Shown: positions 50,579 through 61,035 of the stretch, piece by piece
Layout: each line of letters begins with the position of its first letter
How positions within the stretch are numbered: position 1 is the stretch's first letter
Assembly (NCBI GenBank): GCA_963787045.1
Contig: CAWBBR010000023.1
Location: forward strand, 225,261-289,260
Origin: DATJGR01 sp963787045
Lineage (GTDB): Bacteria > Pseudomonadota > Gammaproteobacteria > Pseudomonadales > Azotimanducaceae
Direction: 5' to 3'
DNA: 64,000 nt
The notes under the pieces: generated by a model
What the model was told of the DNA's origin: nothing
What the model saw: the letters and a program-made list of their open reading frames with translations, nothing else
Databases searched by the model: none
Translations under genes and position numbers: made by a program

Positions 50579-51409
50579 ATGAATCACAGCATGAATCCGG
50601 TACAGGTGGTCGCAGTGACCGGAGGGAAGGGCGGCGTCGGCAAAACCAACGTTTCGGTGAACCTGGGTGTTGCGCTGTGCAAGCTCGGTCGTCGCGTCAC
50701 GTTGCTCGATGCGGATCTCGGCCTGGCCAACGTAGACGTCCTGTTGGGGCTGAAGCCGCGTCGGAATCTGGCGGACGTGCTCGAAGGCCACGCGACGCTG
50801 GCGGAAGTGGTGGTGCCGGGTCCAAGCGGGTTGCGCATCGTGCCGGCTGCGTCCGGTACACAAGCCATGGTGCAACTCGGCCCGCGCGAACACGCGGGAC
50901 TGATCTCGGCATTCAGCGAGATAGCGCATCAGATGGACGTGCTGATCGTCGACACGGCGGCCGGCATCTCCGACGAGGTGATCAGCTTTCTGCTCGCGGC
51001 ACAGGAGATCGTCGTCGTCGTATGCAACGAACCGACGTCGATCACCGACGCTTACGCGCTGATCAAAGTGCTGAACTCGCAATACGGCGTGAAGCGCGTG
51101 CGCGTGCTGGCCAACATGGTGCGCAGCCAACAGGAAGGAAAATCGGTCTTTGCTAAGCTTGTGACGGTTACCGAGCGATTCCTCGAAGTCACGCTCGAGT
51201 ACGCGGGCTGGATTCCGTTCGACGAACACGTCCGACGGGCGGTCCAACGACAACGCTCCGTCGTAGATGCCTACCCCAGTTCGAAGGCTTCGCAGAGTTT
51301 CATGGAACTGGCGCGCGAAGTGGACCGCTGGCCGGTACCCGCGGCGCCGCGCGGTCATCTCGAGTTCTTCGTCGAACAACTCGTGGCGACGGCGGCCGGT
51401 GCGGCGTGA
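50579..51409 (+). CDS. flhG: MinD-like ATPase FlhG (FleN)
   Basis: 276 aa. Deviant Walker A GGKGGVGKTNVSVNLGVALC, VTLLDADLGLANVDVLLGLK, MDVLIVDTAAGISDEVISFL and EPTSITDAYALIKVLN are the MinD/ParA-family hallmarks of FlhG/FleN. It limits flagellar number and in pseudomonads antagonises FleQ. It follows flhF by 18 bases and carries AAGGAAACGAG upstream. The conserved C-terminal membrane-targeting helix is not obvious. Confidence 0.94.
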   Translation: MNHSMNPVQVVAVTGGKGGVGKTNVSVNLGVALCKLGRRVTLLDADLGLANVDVLLGLKPRRNLADVLEGHATLAEVVVPGPSGLRIVPAASGTQAMVQLGPREHAGLISAFSEIAHQMDVLIVDTAAGISDEVISFLLAAQEIVVVVCNEPTSITDAYALIKVLNSQYGVKRVRVLANMVRSQQEGKSVFAKLVTVTERFLEVTLEYAGWIPFDEHVRRAVQRQRSVVDAYPSSKASQSFMELAREVDRWPVPAAPRGHLEFFVEQLVATAAGAA

Positions 51410-51442
51410 TTCGGCCACAGCGACAACAAGAGGCACGAAAGG

Positions 51443-52184
51443 ATGCGTGACTCGATAGCCTCGGCGTACCAGGAACCGCGCGTCTCGATGGATCGGGTGG
51501 TCGCGAACTATGCGCCGCTCGTCAAACGGATCGCGCATCACCTGCTCGGACGGCTGCCGAACAGCGTACAGCTCGACGACCTGATTCAGTCCGGCATGAT
51601 CGGTCTGCTGGAGGCGTCGCAGAAATACGATGCCACGAAAGGCGCCAGCTTCGAGACCTATGCCGGCATTCGTATTCGCGGCGCAATGCTCGATGAAATG
51701 CGGCGCGGCGACTGGGCGCCGCGATCGGTGCATCGCAACTCGCGCCGCGTTGCCGCGGCGATCCGAGCCGTGGAGTTGCGAAAAGCCAACGAAGCGAGCG
51801 ATCAGGAGATCGCCAACGAGCTGGGCGTGTCGCTCGAAGAGTACTTCTCGATGCTGGCCGATGCAGCGGGCCGCAAATTGTTCAGCTTCGACGAACTGCC
51901 GGTGGACGACAACGGCGACTCGGTGGCGTTCGCCTATCCGGAGTCGTCGCCTGGTCCGTATGAGCACGTTCAGAACGCGGCATTTCAGAACCGTTTGGTC
52001 GATGCGATCAAGAATCTGCCTGGAACGCGAACAGCTGGTGTTGTCGTTGTATTACGACGACGAACTCAATCTGAAGGAAATCGGCGAAGTGCTCGGCGTG
52101 AGCGAATCGCGCGTGAGTCAGATTCACACACAAGCGACGCTGCGCCTGCGCGCGCGTCTGCAGGACTGGAACGGGGGCGCCTGA
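51443..52184 (+). CDS. fliA: Flagellar sigma factor FliA (sigma-28), one frameshift
   Basis: Region 2 is clear: VVANYAPLVKRIAHHLLGRL, DDLIQSGMIGLLEASQKYDA and SFETYAGIRIRGAMLDEMRR. Region 3 follows. Near 52018-52022 (CTGCCTGGAACG) the frame shifts by one base to LEREQLVLSLYYDDELNLKE and IGEVLGVSESRVSQIHTQAT, the region 4 helix-turn-helix. Rejoined about 247 aa, normal size. Recognises the sigma-28 promoter of fliC at 12190. Without the shift correction the frame would run on into motC. Confidence 0.93.
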
Positions 52185-52186
52185 TC

Positions 52187-52937
52187 GTGGATGGACTGGC
52201 AATCGTCGGTGTCTGTGTCGCGTTCGTCGCGATCATCGGCGGGAATTTCCTCGAAGGCGGGCAGATCGCCGCACTGCTGAACACGCCGGCCGGCATCATC
52301 GTGCTGGGTGGTACGTTCGGCGCTGTGGTTCTGCAAACCCCGAAGTCACGCTTGCTAGACGCCGCGCGCATGTCGCGCTGGGTGCTGGTGCCGCCGGTGC
52401 TGGTCGTTGGCGACGGTATCAAGAAAATGCTGGCGTGGAGCACGACTGCACGGAAGGAAGGGTTGCTGGGCCTCGAAAACGCGGCGGAGCGCGAGAAGGA
52501 CCCATTCGCGAAGAAAGGGCTCGAACTGCTGATCGACGGCGGTGAGCCGCAGGTGATCCGCCACGTCATGGAGAACGAACTCACGGCGCGCATGCAACGC
52601 GATCTCGCGGCGGCATCGGTATTCAAGAGCATGGGCGGGTATGCGCCGACCATCGGCATCATCGGCGCGGTGATGGGATTGATTCACGTCATGGGCAGCC
52701 TCGCCGATCCATCGCAGCTCGGCGCCGGCATCGCAACGGCGTTCGTCGCGACGATCTACGGCATCGGGCTTGCCAACCTGGTGTTTCCTGCCGATCGCCG
52801 ATCGCCTTGCCGCCTTGGTCGAACGCGACGCAACGTATCGGTCGATGACCATCGAAGCGATTCTCGCAATTGCTGAGGGCGAACACCCGCGATCGATCGA
52901 GTTGCGGTTGCGCGGCTTCGTGGACGACGCGCGATGA
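52187..52937 (+). CDS. motC: Flagellar stator MotC/MotA-like protein, one frameshift
   Basis: Starts GTG 52187, two bases after the fliA stop. Membrane helices AIVGVCVAFVAIIGGNFLEG and GIIVLGGTFGAVVLQTPKSR; the cytoplasmic loop with GKK...ELLIDGGEPQVIRHVMEN carries the charged residues that touch FliG; then FKSMGGYAPTIGIIGAVMGL and IATAFVATIYGIGLANLVF. Near 52787 the frame shifts to PIADRLAALVERDATYRSMT and ends RLRGFVDDAR. About 249 aa rejoined, the MotC (short MotA) size. The TGA overlaps motD by four bases. Confidence 0.92.
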
Positions 52938-53836
52938 TGCATCGGCGCAAGGTTCTGGAAGACAGCCACAACCACGAGCGCTGGCTGATCTCGTATGCCG
53001 ACTTCATGACGCTGCTGTTCGGCTTCTTCGTGGTGATGTACGCGATCTCGTCGGTGAACGAAGGCAAATACAAAGTGTTGTCGAGCGCGCTGAACGAAGT
53101 GTTCGCGCAGCGCGACATGACGCTGGCGCCGATTCAGGTAGGCGAGACGGCACAGTCGAGTTCCCCGTCGATCATCGACGCCAAGGATTCAGTGAGCGCC
53201 AAAGACATCGATCCCGGCGATACCTATCTCGAATCGATGGCGACCGAAGTGCAGAAGCGCCTTGCTGGCGTGCTCGGCAAAGGCGAGTTCGACGTGAAAG
53301 GAAACGACCAGTGGCTCGAGATCAATCTCGACGCGGGTGTGCTGTTCGATAGCGGCGAAGCGTCCTTAGGCCCACTTGCGAACGACGTGCTGCAGGAAGT
53401 GATCGCGATGCTCGGTGAGGCGAAGAATCCGGTCACCGTCGAGGGCTATACCGACAACGTACCGATCGCGACGGCGCGGTATGCGTCGAACTGGGAACTA
53501 TCGGCCGCGCGTGCCGCGTCGGTGGTGCGCGCGTTTGCAGGTCTGGGCATCGATCCCGATCGGCTCGCGGCTGTCGGCTATGGCGAGCAACATCCTGTCG
53601 CCACCAACGCGACGCCTGAGGGGCGGGCGCACAACCGGCGGGTGACCATCGTGGTTGCGCGCAACGCCGACGCCCAGCGCGGCCTCACTACGATCGGCGC
53701 CGAGCGCAGCAAGCCGCTCGAGATCGAGTGGCGCGACGAGAAAGCCGATGCGGCGACGCCGGCAAACCCCGATGCCGTGCAAGCCGTGCGGCTCGAAGGC
53801 GGCGGCATCCGCTTCACCAACGAGCCTCCGAAGTAG
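52934..53836 (+). CDS. motD: Flagellar stator MotD/MotB-like protein
   Basis: 300 aa. The single membrane helix RWLISYADFMTLLFGFFVVM contains the Asp (YADFMT) that carries protons. The C-terminal OmpA-type peptidoglycan-binding domain has VLFDSGEASLGPLANDVLQE, VEGYTDNVPIATARYASNWE, LSAARAASVVRAFAGLG and YGEQHPVATNATPEGRAHNR. Forms the stator with motC. Pseudomonas puts chemotaxis genes between fliA and motC; here motC follows fliA directly. Confidence 0.94.
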   Translation: MMHRRKVLEDSHNHERWLISYADFMTLLFGFFVVMYAISSVNEGKYKVLSSALNEVFAQRDMTLAPIQVGETAQSSSPSIIDAKDSVSAKDIDPGDTYLESMATEVQKRLAGVLGKGEFDVKGNDQWLEINLDAGVLFDSGEASLGPLANDVLQEVIAMLGEAKNPVTVEGYTDNVPIATARYASNWELSAARAASVVRAFAGLGIDPDRLAAVGYGEQHPVATNATPEGRAHNRRVTIVVARNADAQRGLTTIGAERSKPLEIEWRDEKADAATPANPDAVQAVRLEGGGIRFTNEPPK

Positions 53837-53945
53837 GTCCCTCCGCGGCGGCTTCCTGACGGGCGCATTCGATCAGCCTGCCGGAAAACTGGCACATTGC
53901 CGGATCTGGACTATGGTTCTCTTGGAGACGCCATAGGAATCGGCC

Positions 53946-54089
53946 ATGGCCATCGAGAGAGTGTCGGACTACCGCGCGATACTTCCGCCGAATCGAAGCC
54001 GGCGTGAACGCGACGAGAAGAAGCAGCAGAAGCGCCGACGCGACGAGACGCCCGCGCCGAAGGAGCACCGGATCGATGAACGCGCTTGA
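53946..54089 (+). CDS. Small basic protein, 47 aa
   Basis: ATG 53946 to TGA 54089. Product begins MAIERVSDYRAILPPNRSRR and continues with a strongly basic, Lys/Arg/Gln-rich stretch ending HRIDERA. The stop overlaps the ATG of the next gene by 14 bases, suggesting coupling. Small basic proteins of similar appearance, ending in an IDE(Y/R)A-type tail, occur next to stator genes in related gammaproteobacteria as far as I recall, but they have no assigned function. Disordered; no membrane segment. Confidence 0.55.
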   Translation: MAIERVSDYRAILPPNRSRRERDEKKQQKRRRDETPAPKEHRIDERA

Positions 54090-54465
54090 TCTCCTCGTTA
54101 CGGCAGCGCTGCTGCTCGCGTGGGCGGTGGTGTTGATGCCGATCCTCGGCTTCATGCGCTTGCGCCGGTTGGAGCGCCGCCTCGAACGGCTGCAGGATCT
54201 GACCTATACGTTCACCGACGCCTCTTCACGCCTGTCGCAGGCTCTGGAGCAGACGATCACCGAACCGCAGAGCGGACTGGTGCGGTCTGAATCGTCGCGA
54301 CGGTCGCTGGTGCACAACGCGCGCAACCAACTCGACCAAGGTGCGAAGCCCGATCGCCTGACCGTCAAGCTCGGTTTGCGGCGCGACGAACTGAGCCTGA
54401 TGGATATCGGGCGTCGTGCAGGAACTGCGCCTGCCTCAGAGCCCGAGATCGCCGCGGCGGGCTAA
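54076..54465 (+). CDS. DUF2802-like membrane-anchored protein
   Basis: 129 aa from ATG 54076. One N-terminal membrane helix (LLVTAALLLAWAVVLMPILG), then a coiled-coil (LRRLERRLERLQDLTYTFTD) and a C-terminal short helix-turn-helix-like block (GAKPDRLTVKLGLRRDELSL). That layout and the position after motC-motD match DUF2802 proteins of pseudomonad motility clusters, whose role is unknown. Its last 30 bases overlap the convergent gene at 54436. Confidence 0.65.
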   Translation: MNALDLLVTAALLLAWAVVLMPILGFMRLRRLERRLERLQDLTYTFTDASSRLSQALEQTITEPQSGLVRSESSRRSLVHNARNQLDQGAKPDRLTVKLGLRRDELSLMDIGRRAGTAPASEPEIAAAG

Positions 54466-54813
54466 CGCCAGCGCCTGATCGATCAGTTCCGGACTCGGCT
54501 TCCAATAATGTGTGTGTTTCAGATAGCGACCGACGAACGCACTGCGCGCGTCCAATAGCGCAGGATGCTTCGGCAACGGCCGCAACTGCAGATCGAAACG
54601 CATCAGGTAGCCGTTCTCGTCGAGCGCGAGCGTAATCGGATCGATCTCTTCGCAGACGCCATCGCGCAATGTCAGCAGCAGCAGATCGATCTTCCGATCG
54701 CCGGGCAGCAGCGGGGTGCCGCCGCGACAGAACTGCTCCCAGGTCTGCGGCGCGATGACGGAGACGTGATCGGCCCCGATACGTTGCAGAGCAATGGTTT
54801 GTACTGCGTTCAT
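54436..54813 (-). CDS. Hypothetical protein, 125 aa, behind a LexA-box promoter
   Basis: 125 aa from ATG at 54813 (MNAVQTIALQRIGADHVSVI), with GGCGAG nine bases upstream; a longer frame could start at 54834. Soluble, with IDLLLLTLRDGVCEEIDPIT and LLDARSAFVGRYLKHTHYWK. Ends LALARRGDLGL. I do not recognise the family. Its promoter contains a CTG-N10-CAG palindrome of the LexA type, so it may be damage-inducible. Convergent with the DUF2802-like gene. Codon use is like that of its neighbours. Confidence 0.65.
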   Translation of the reverse strand: MNAVQTIALQRIGADHVSVIAPQTWEQFCRGGTPLLPGDRKIDLLLLTLRDGVCEEIDPITLALDENGYLMRFDLQLRPLPKHPALLDARSAFVGRYLKHTHYWKPSPELIDQALALARRGDLGL

Positions 54814-54843
54814 CGAGCTCGCCGGCGCGGACACTGTGGGGAA

Positions 54844-54872
54844 CCGATAGCTGGATGTTTATCCAGTATCAA
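54844..54872 (-). promoter_or_regulatory. Sigma-70 promoter with embedded LexA-like box
   Basis: Minus strand: TTGATA (54872-54867) as -35, a 17-base spacer, TATCGG (54849-54844) as -10. The spacer is a palindrome CTGGATAAACATCCAG (54866-54851), which fits CTG-N10-CAG, the frame of the LexA box, within TACTGGATA...CCAGCTA. It lies about 37 bases before the start of the 125-aa gene. A repressor bound here would block the promoter. Confidence 0.55.
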
Positions 54873-55008
54873 GCGGGATGATCGGGGTAGAGAAAGATCC
54901 CGCGAAAATTGACCTCTCGTTCGCGCTCTCGACTTTGGAGGCCGACGTAGCGCGAGGCCAGTGCATAGCGTGAGTAGGAACGCGCCACGATGGTGGCGAA
55001 CGCTTTAA

Positions 55009-55932
55009 TCACTTCGGGAACATCAGTGTTAATGTCGCTCGCAGGGTCCAGTCCGAACCGAACTCCGGTTTCTCTACGTTGTAGTACGCCTCGATCGACG
55101 AGTTCAGCGGCAGCTTGCCGAGGTGGATGATCTTGCCGACGCCGCCGCCGAGCGGCACGGTCCACTGGTCACTACTTCGGGCCTTCCAATTCACCGTCAG
55201 CTCCGGTGCACTCTTCACGTAGAGCCCGCCCTTGAAGTTATAGTTGACGAACGGTTGCAGCAGACCGTCGTTGTACGACCCATCGTTTCCCTTGTCTTTC
55301 GACAGCGACCACACGTTGTTCATGAGCACGCCGTAAACCCATGGGTCGCCGTGATCAAGGTGCATTGCAAGGAAGGACGGACCCATCCCCCAGTTGTCGT
55401 TGCCGAGTTCCTTGCTGTTGTGCGTCGGAAGCTGCACGACCGGCCCAGCTGCGAAGATCCACTGACCGGGGTTGGCGGGCGATACGAATGCGGTGAAGAC
55501 GGTATCGCCGATGCCATGTTGGCTTCCGACGTTCGGTCCGAGTTCCGGCTGCGAGATCACCGGCACGATAGTCCGCGTAATCAGGTTCCAATCTTTGTTG
55601 ATCGAAACCGGGATCACCGGCTGAATGTTGAGAACGTTCTGCGTCTTCTCTTCGGGCCCGAAGTTGAAATTGGAGTTGTTCTGGAACGGCACATTGATGA
55701 GGTTGGCAACAGGGTTCTGTGCGATCTTCGCGAGTTCCTCCGCAGTCAACTCCGCGCGTGCTAGCGATGGCGTCAGCGCCGCAAAGATCAGAAGGATTCC
55801 CATCGTGCTAGCGTTGGGCGTGAGCTTCCGGTTCTTCCACACCACCAGCCGCGAGCAGGCTGCGAGTGGGCGAATAGTCTTGATATTCACGTCCCTATGT
55901 GATGGTCGGATCGATATGTTGACGTGTTCCAT
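55009..55932 (-). CDS. Outer-membrane barrel protein, Phenol_MetA_deg/'neuromedin U' type (copy 1)
   Basis: 307 aa from 55932; an internal ATG at 55803 (MGILLIFAALTPSLARAE) would give a standard signal peptide and may be the true start. The mature protein has LTAEELAKIAQNPVANLINV, VPFQNNSNFNFGPEEKTQNV and WVYGVLMNNVWSLSKDKGND, ending VEKPEFGSDWTLRATLTLMF with a terminal Phe-Pro-Lys. Many alternating beta strands: an outer-membrane channel-like protein often mis-named neuromedin U. Strongly similar to the second copy at 60153. Probably passes a hydrophobic or sulfated substrate toward the sulfatases nearby (inference). Confidence 0.85.
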   Translation of the reverse strand: MEHVNISIRPSHRDVNIKTIRPLAACSRLVVWKNRKLTPNASTMGILLIFAALTPSLARAELTAEELAKIAQNPVANLINVPFQNNSNFNFGPEEKTQNVLNIQPVIPVSINKDWNLITRTIVPVISQPELGPNVGSQHGIGDTVFTAFVSPANPGQWIFAAGPVVQLPTHNSKELGNDNWGMGPSFLAMHLDHGDPWVYGVLMNNVWSLSKDKGNDGSYNDGLLQPFVNYNFKGGLYVKSAPELTVNWKARSSDQWTVPLGGGVGKIIHLGKLPLNSSIEAYYNVEKPEFGSDWTLRATLTLMFPK

Positions 55933-56030
55933 TGCGCGTGCCTCGGTTCGAGACCAGGACTAAAGCGGAACGAGTTACTGATCGTGCAACGGTGGCACGG
56001 AGGTATGTACTCAACCTACTGGTCTTTGGT

Positions 56031-56798
56031 TTAGTTCGCTCCTACTGGCCACAGGATCTGCCAACCGCCTGACTGAACCGCGCAAGTGTTTAGCGACGTG
56101 ATCGGCTTTTGAATCGCTCTCCTTCGGCAGCCATGATCCAGTGAAGGTAGGAGGCTACGTGCACTAATCCACACGCGTCTCAGTAGACGGACCAGGTTCT
56201 CGGTCTTGGCCAACAATTCGGTAAAGGTGACTACTTCGACGCCGCGAAGTTGGTTCCTGAATAACTCAAACGTCTTCACTTGCTCCGGATTCAGGCCGCG
56301 TAGTCCGCCTGCAATCACAACGCACTTGGGGTCAAATGACTCAAGGGCGCCTGGATGCTTGGATTTCAATGCGAAATAAGCGCGCTCGAACTCCGATCGG
56401 TAGTTGAGAACCTGCATGACTGCGCCCGTCAGAGCAGTAGACAAGTCGTAAATCCCGTTTCGGTTCTTTGCGCCGACGAGTGCAGTCTTGGGTGTTTCCA
56501 ATGCGACATTTGCCGTCAACTGATTTTGGACCAGAAAATCGGCAATGCTGCCGCCTGAGTTGAGTATGGACTTACCACCGACATAAACCTTCCCTTGAAT
56601 GACCGAAATAGGCCACGAGAACACCTGCTCAAGCACATAAGAGTGTTCCGTGAGTGTCTGCTGCAAGAACTCTTCTTCACTTGATTCCCGGTTGTCGCGC
56701 CAGATACGAATTGCGCTCTTTAAGCGTTCAACACGGACTGACGTATTGAGTATTCGAAGGCTGTCCGGCGACGTTTCCGACAAGCGCTGAACCAGCAA
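56031..56798 (-). pseudogene. Shedu-type (DUF4263) nuclease remnant
   Basis: 255-codon frame with no ATG start; the first codon is TTG 56798 and similar-looking sequence continues about 60 bases further up to a stop, so the N-terminus is missing. HSYVLEQVFSWPISVIQGKV, YVGGKSILNSGGSIADFLVQ, AVMQVLNYRSEFERAYFALK, DPKCVVIAGGLRGLNPEQVK and EVVTFTELLAKTENLVRLLR follow the order of Shedu SduA C-terminal domains. Where I expect an E-I-K-T-P core the frame reads ALETPKTALVG, lacking the catalytic Ile-Lys. The last 45 residues look out of frame. Lower GC than the flanks. A decayed antiphage gene. Confidence 0.7.
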
Positions 56799-56977
56799 GA
56801 TTGGATCTTGCTCAGTCAGATTGGGGACCGACTCAACGGCGGCATGTGGTCGCTACGCAACTGGTGTTGATCGGAAAGGAGGCGAATCAAGTTGGTGAGA
56901 GTGGGGAACTAGATCCGATCGTCAGCGCGGTACAGGAGTTTTCCTAGATGGCTCCGTTCAATCGACGAAGCGCCCAC

Positions 56978-57346
56978 TCAGGAACTGACCGTCACGTAGT
57001 CAGCACTAAAAGGCTTGTTCGTGATGAACAGTGCGATCATGTCTGCTTCGGATGATGCACCGTGCTGCATAGGCTCCCCCTCGGGAAACCACACAAACGT
57101 TCCTGGACCGAATTCACCACGGTGAGTTACCAGCTGGCCCTCTAGAACGTACATCCCATGACCGCAAGGGTGCGTGTGGTGAGGGTTGATGAATCCGGCC
57201 GGATATCGCAGTAGCGACACGCTCATTCCGGTCTCGGGTTCGTTGAGTAGCAGCTTCACGTACAGTGGACGCCGGATTTGCTCCATGAGTACTTCGGTCC
57301 ACTCGATCTCAGATGGATTCACCACGTCAATCTTTCCGGTAATCAT
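56978..57346 (-). CDS. Single-domain cupin protein
   Basis: 122 aa from ATG at 57346 with a strong AGGAGAAGGAAG upstream. Cupin motif 1 is GFINPHHTHPCGHGMYVLEG with three His and a Glu for a metal; motif 2 is PGTFVWFPEGEPMQHGASSE. Ends NKPFSADYVTVSS. ChrR-like or small dioxygenase-like cupin of unknown substrate. Divergent from arylsulfatase 1 across 168 bases, so they may share regulation. GC is lower than in the flagellar genes. Confidence 0.85.
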   Translation of the reverse strand: MITGKIDVVNPSEIEWTEVLMEQIRRPLYVKLLLNEPETGMSVSLLRYPAGFINPHHTHPCGHGMYVLEGQLVTHRGEFGPGTFVWFPEGEPMQHGASSEADMIALFITNKPFSADYVTVSS

Positions 57347-57514
57347 CTTCCTTCTCCTCTTCGTGCAGACGTGTGCATCGGAATATCTCGTCGAGCACTT
57401 CCTTAGAGGAGGAAGCATGCACACCACATCAGATGATTTGCCACCTCATCTTCGACGCGCGCAAGATTGCCGCCTCGGAAAAAAGACGGCGAACGACATA
57501 GGGGAGAACGGATC

Positions 57515-59975
<2,461 letters not shown>

Positions 59976-60012
59976 GTTTGGTGTAGCACGCTCCTCGCTG
60001 CCGACACCCGGC

Positions 60013-60037
60013 CGCCGCATCTATTTTTGATGCGGCG
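60013..60037 (+). terminator. Hairpin between convergent genes
   Basis: CGCCGCATC at 60013-60021 and GATGCGGCG at 60029-60037 around a T-rich 7-base loop. It lies between the end of arylsulfatase 1 and the end of the convergent barrel gene, where a two-way terminator is expected. No clear T tract outside the stem. Confidence 0.55.
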
Positions 60038-60152
60038 CTGGGGGTTGAAAATGCTGTCGATTTTGCGAACCCAAGGCGCCCTCCGCGTTCGCGCACGGGC
60101 TTTGGGGCGAATTGCGTAATGTCCAATGACGCCGTCGACACCGACTTCCTGG

Positions 60153-60965
60153 CTACTTCGGAAACATCAGCTGCACTTGTACTTGAATCTGCCAGTCCGC
60201 CGCGAACTCAGGCTTCTCGACGTTGTAATACGCGGCAATCTCCGAATTCACCGGCAGCTTGCCGAAGTGGAAGATTTTTCCGACCCCGCCGCCCATGGGT
60301 ACGGTCCACTTGTTTTCGCTGCGCGCGTCCCAGTTGACGGTGATGTTCGGTGAACTCGTCAGATACAACCCGTCCTTGAAGTTGTAGTGGATAAAAGGGT
60401 TGATCAGACCGTTGTTGTACGAGCCGCCGTTCTTGTCGTCGGTCAATGACCACACGTTGTTCGCGAGCACGCCATATACCCACGGACTGCTTTTCTCCAG
60501 CTTGAGCACGACGAACGATACGCCGCCGCCCCAGTTGTCGTTGCCGAGTTCCTCGTTGTTGTGCGTCGGCAACTGGAACACGGGACCGGCGCCCCAGATC
60601 AGCCCATGGGGCTGCGCCGGCGACAAGAACGCGCTGAACGTCGTATCGCCGATGCCATCTTGACTCCTAACGAATGGGCCGAGGCGCGGTACGTGAAGCA
60701 CTGGCAGGATCGTCCGTGTGAGAACATTCCAGTCGTCGTTGATGGAGATCGGAAACACTGGCTGAATGTTGAGAACGTTCAGTGTCTCTTTTTCCGGCCC
60801 GGACTCTGGGTACGTATTGTTCTGGAATGGCACGCTGATCAGGTTACCCACCGGATTCTGCGCGAGCTTGGCGAGTTCCTCTGAGGTCATTTCGGCACGT
60901 GCCAGCGCAGCTGTGGCGGCAAGGACTAGTAGGGTCGCCCCCCTGGTGAACTGTCGGCGCATCAT
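60153..60965 (-). CDS. Outer-membrane barrel protein, Phenol_MetA_deg/'neuromedin U' type (copy 2)
   Basis: 270 aa. Signal peptide MMRRQFTRGATLLVLAATAA, then MTSEELAKLAQNPVGNLISV, WNVLTRTILPVLHVPRLGPF and WVYGVLANNVWSLTDDKNGG, ending FAADWQIQVQVQLMFPK. Same protein family as 55009-55932 with long identical runs such as the LAQNPV/VPFQNN start. It lies 70 bases downstream of arylsulfatase 2 in the same direction, so the pair is probably one operon: periplasmic sulfatase plus outer-membrane channel. Confidence 0.9.
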   Translation of the reverse strand: MMRRQFTRGATLLVLAATAALARAEMTSEELAKLAQNPVGNLISVPFQNNTYPESGPEKETLNVLNIQPVFPISINDDWNVLTRTILPVLHVPRLGPFVRSQDGIGDTTFSAFLSPAQPHGLIWGAGPVFQLPTHNNEELGNDNWGGGVSFVVLKLEKSSPWVYGVLANNVWSLTDDKNGGSYNNGLINPFIHYNFKDGLYLTSSPNITVNWDARSENKWTVPMGGGVGKIFHFGKLPVNSEIAAYYNVEKPEFAADWQIQVQVQLMFPK

Positions 60966-61035
60966 ATTTGCTCCGGTTCCCTTGAGCTACGAACAACGAA
61001 TGAAGTTAATTCGGACGGCTAACGATACGAGACGG

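Noticed and set aside
49553..51967. 804-codon minus-strand frame across flhF, flhG and fliA
   Set aside because: Runs opposite to three well-supported genes and translates to low-complexity Arg/His/Gln sequence.
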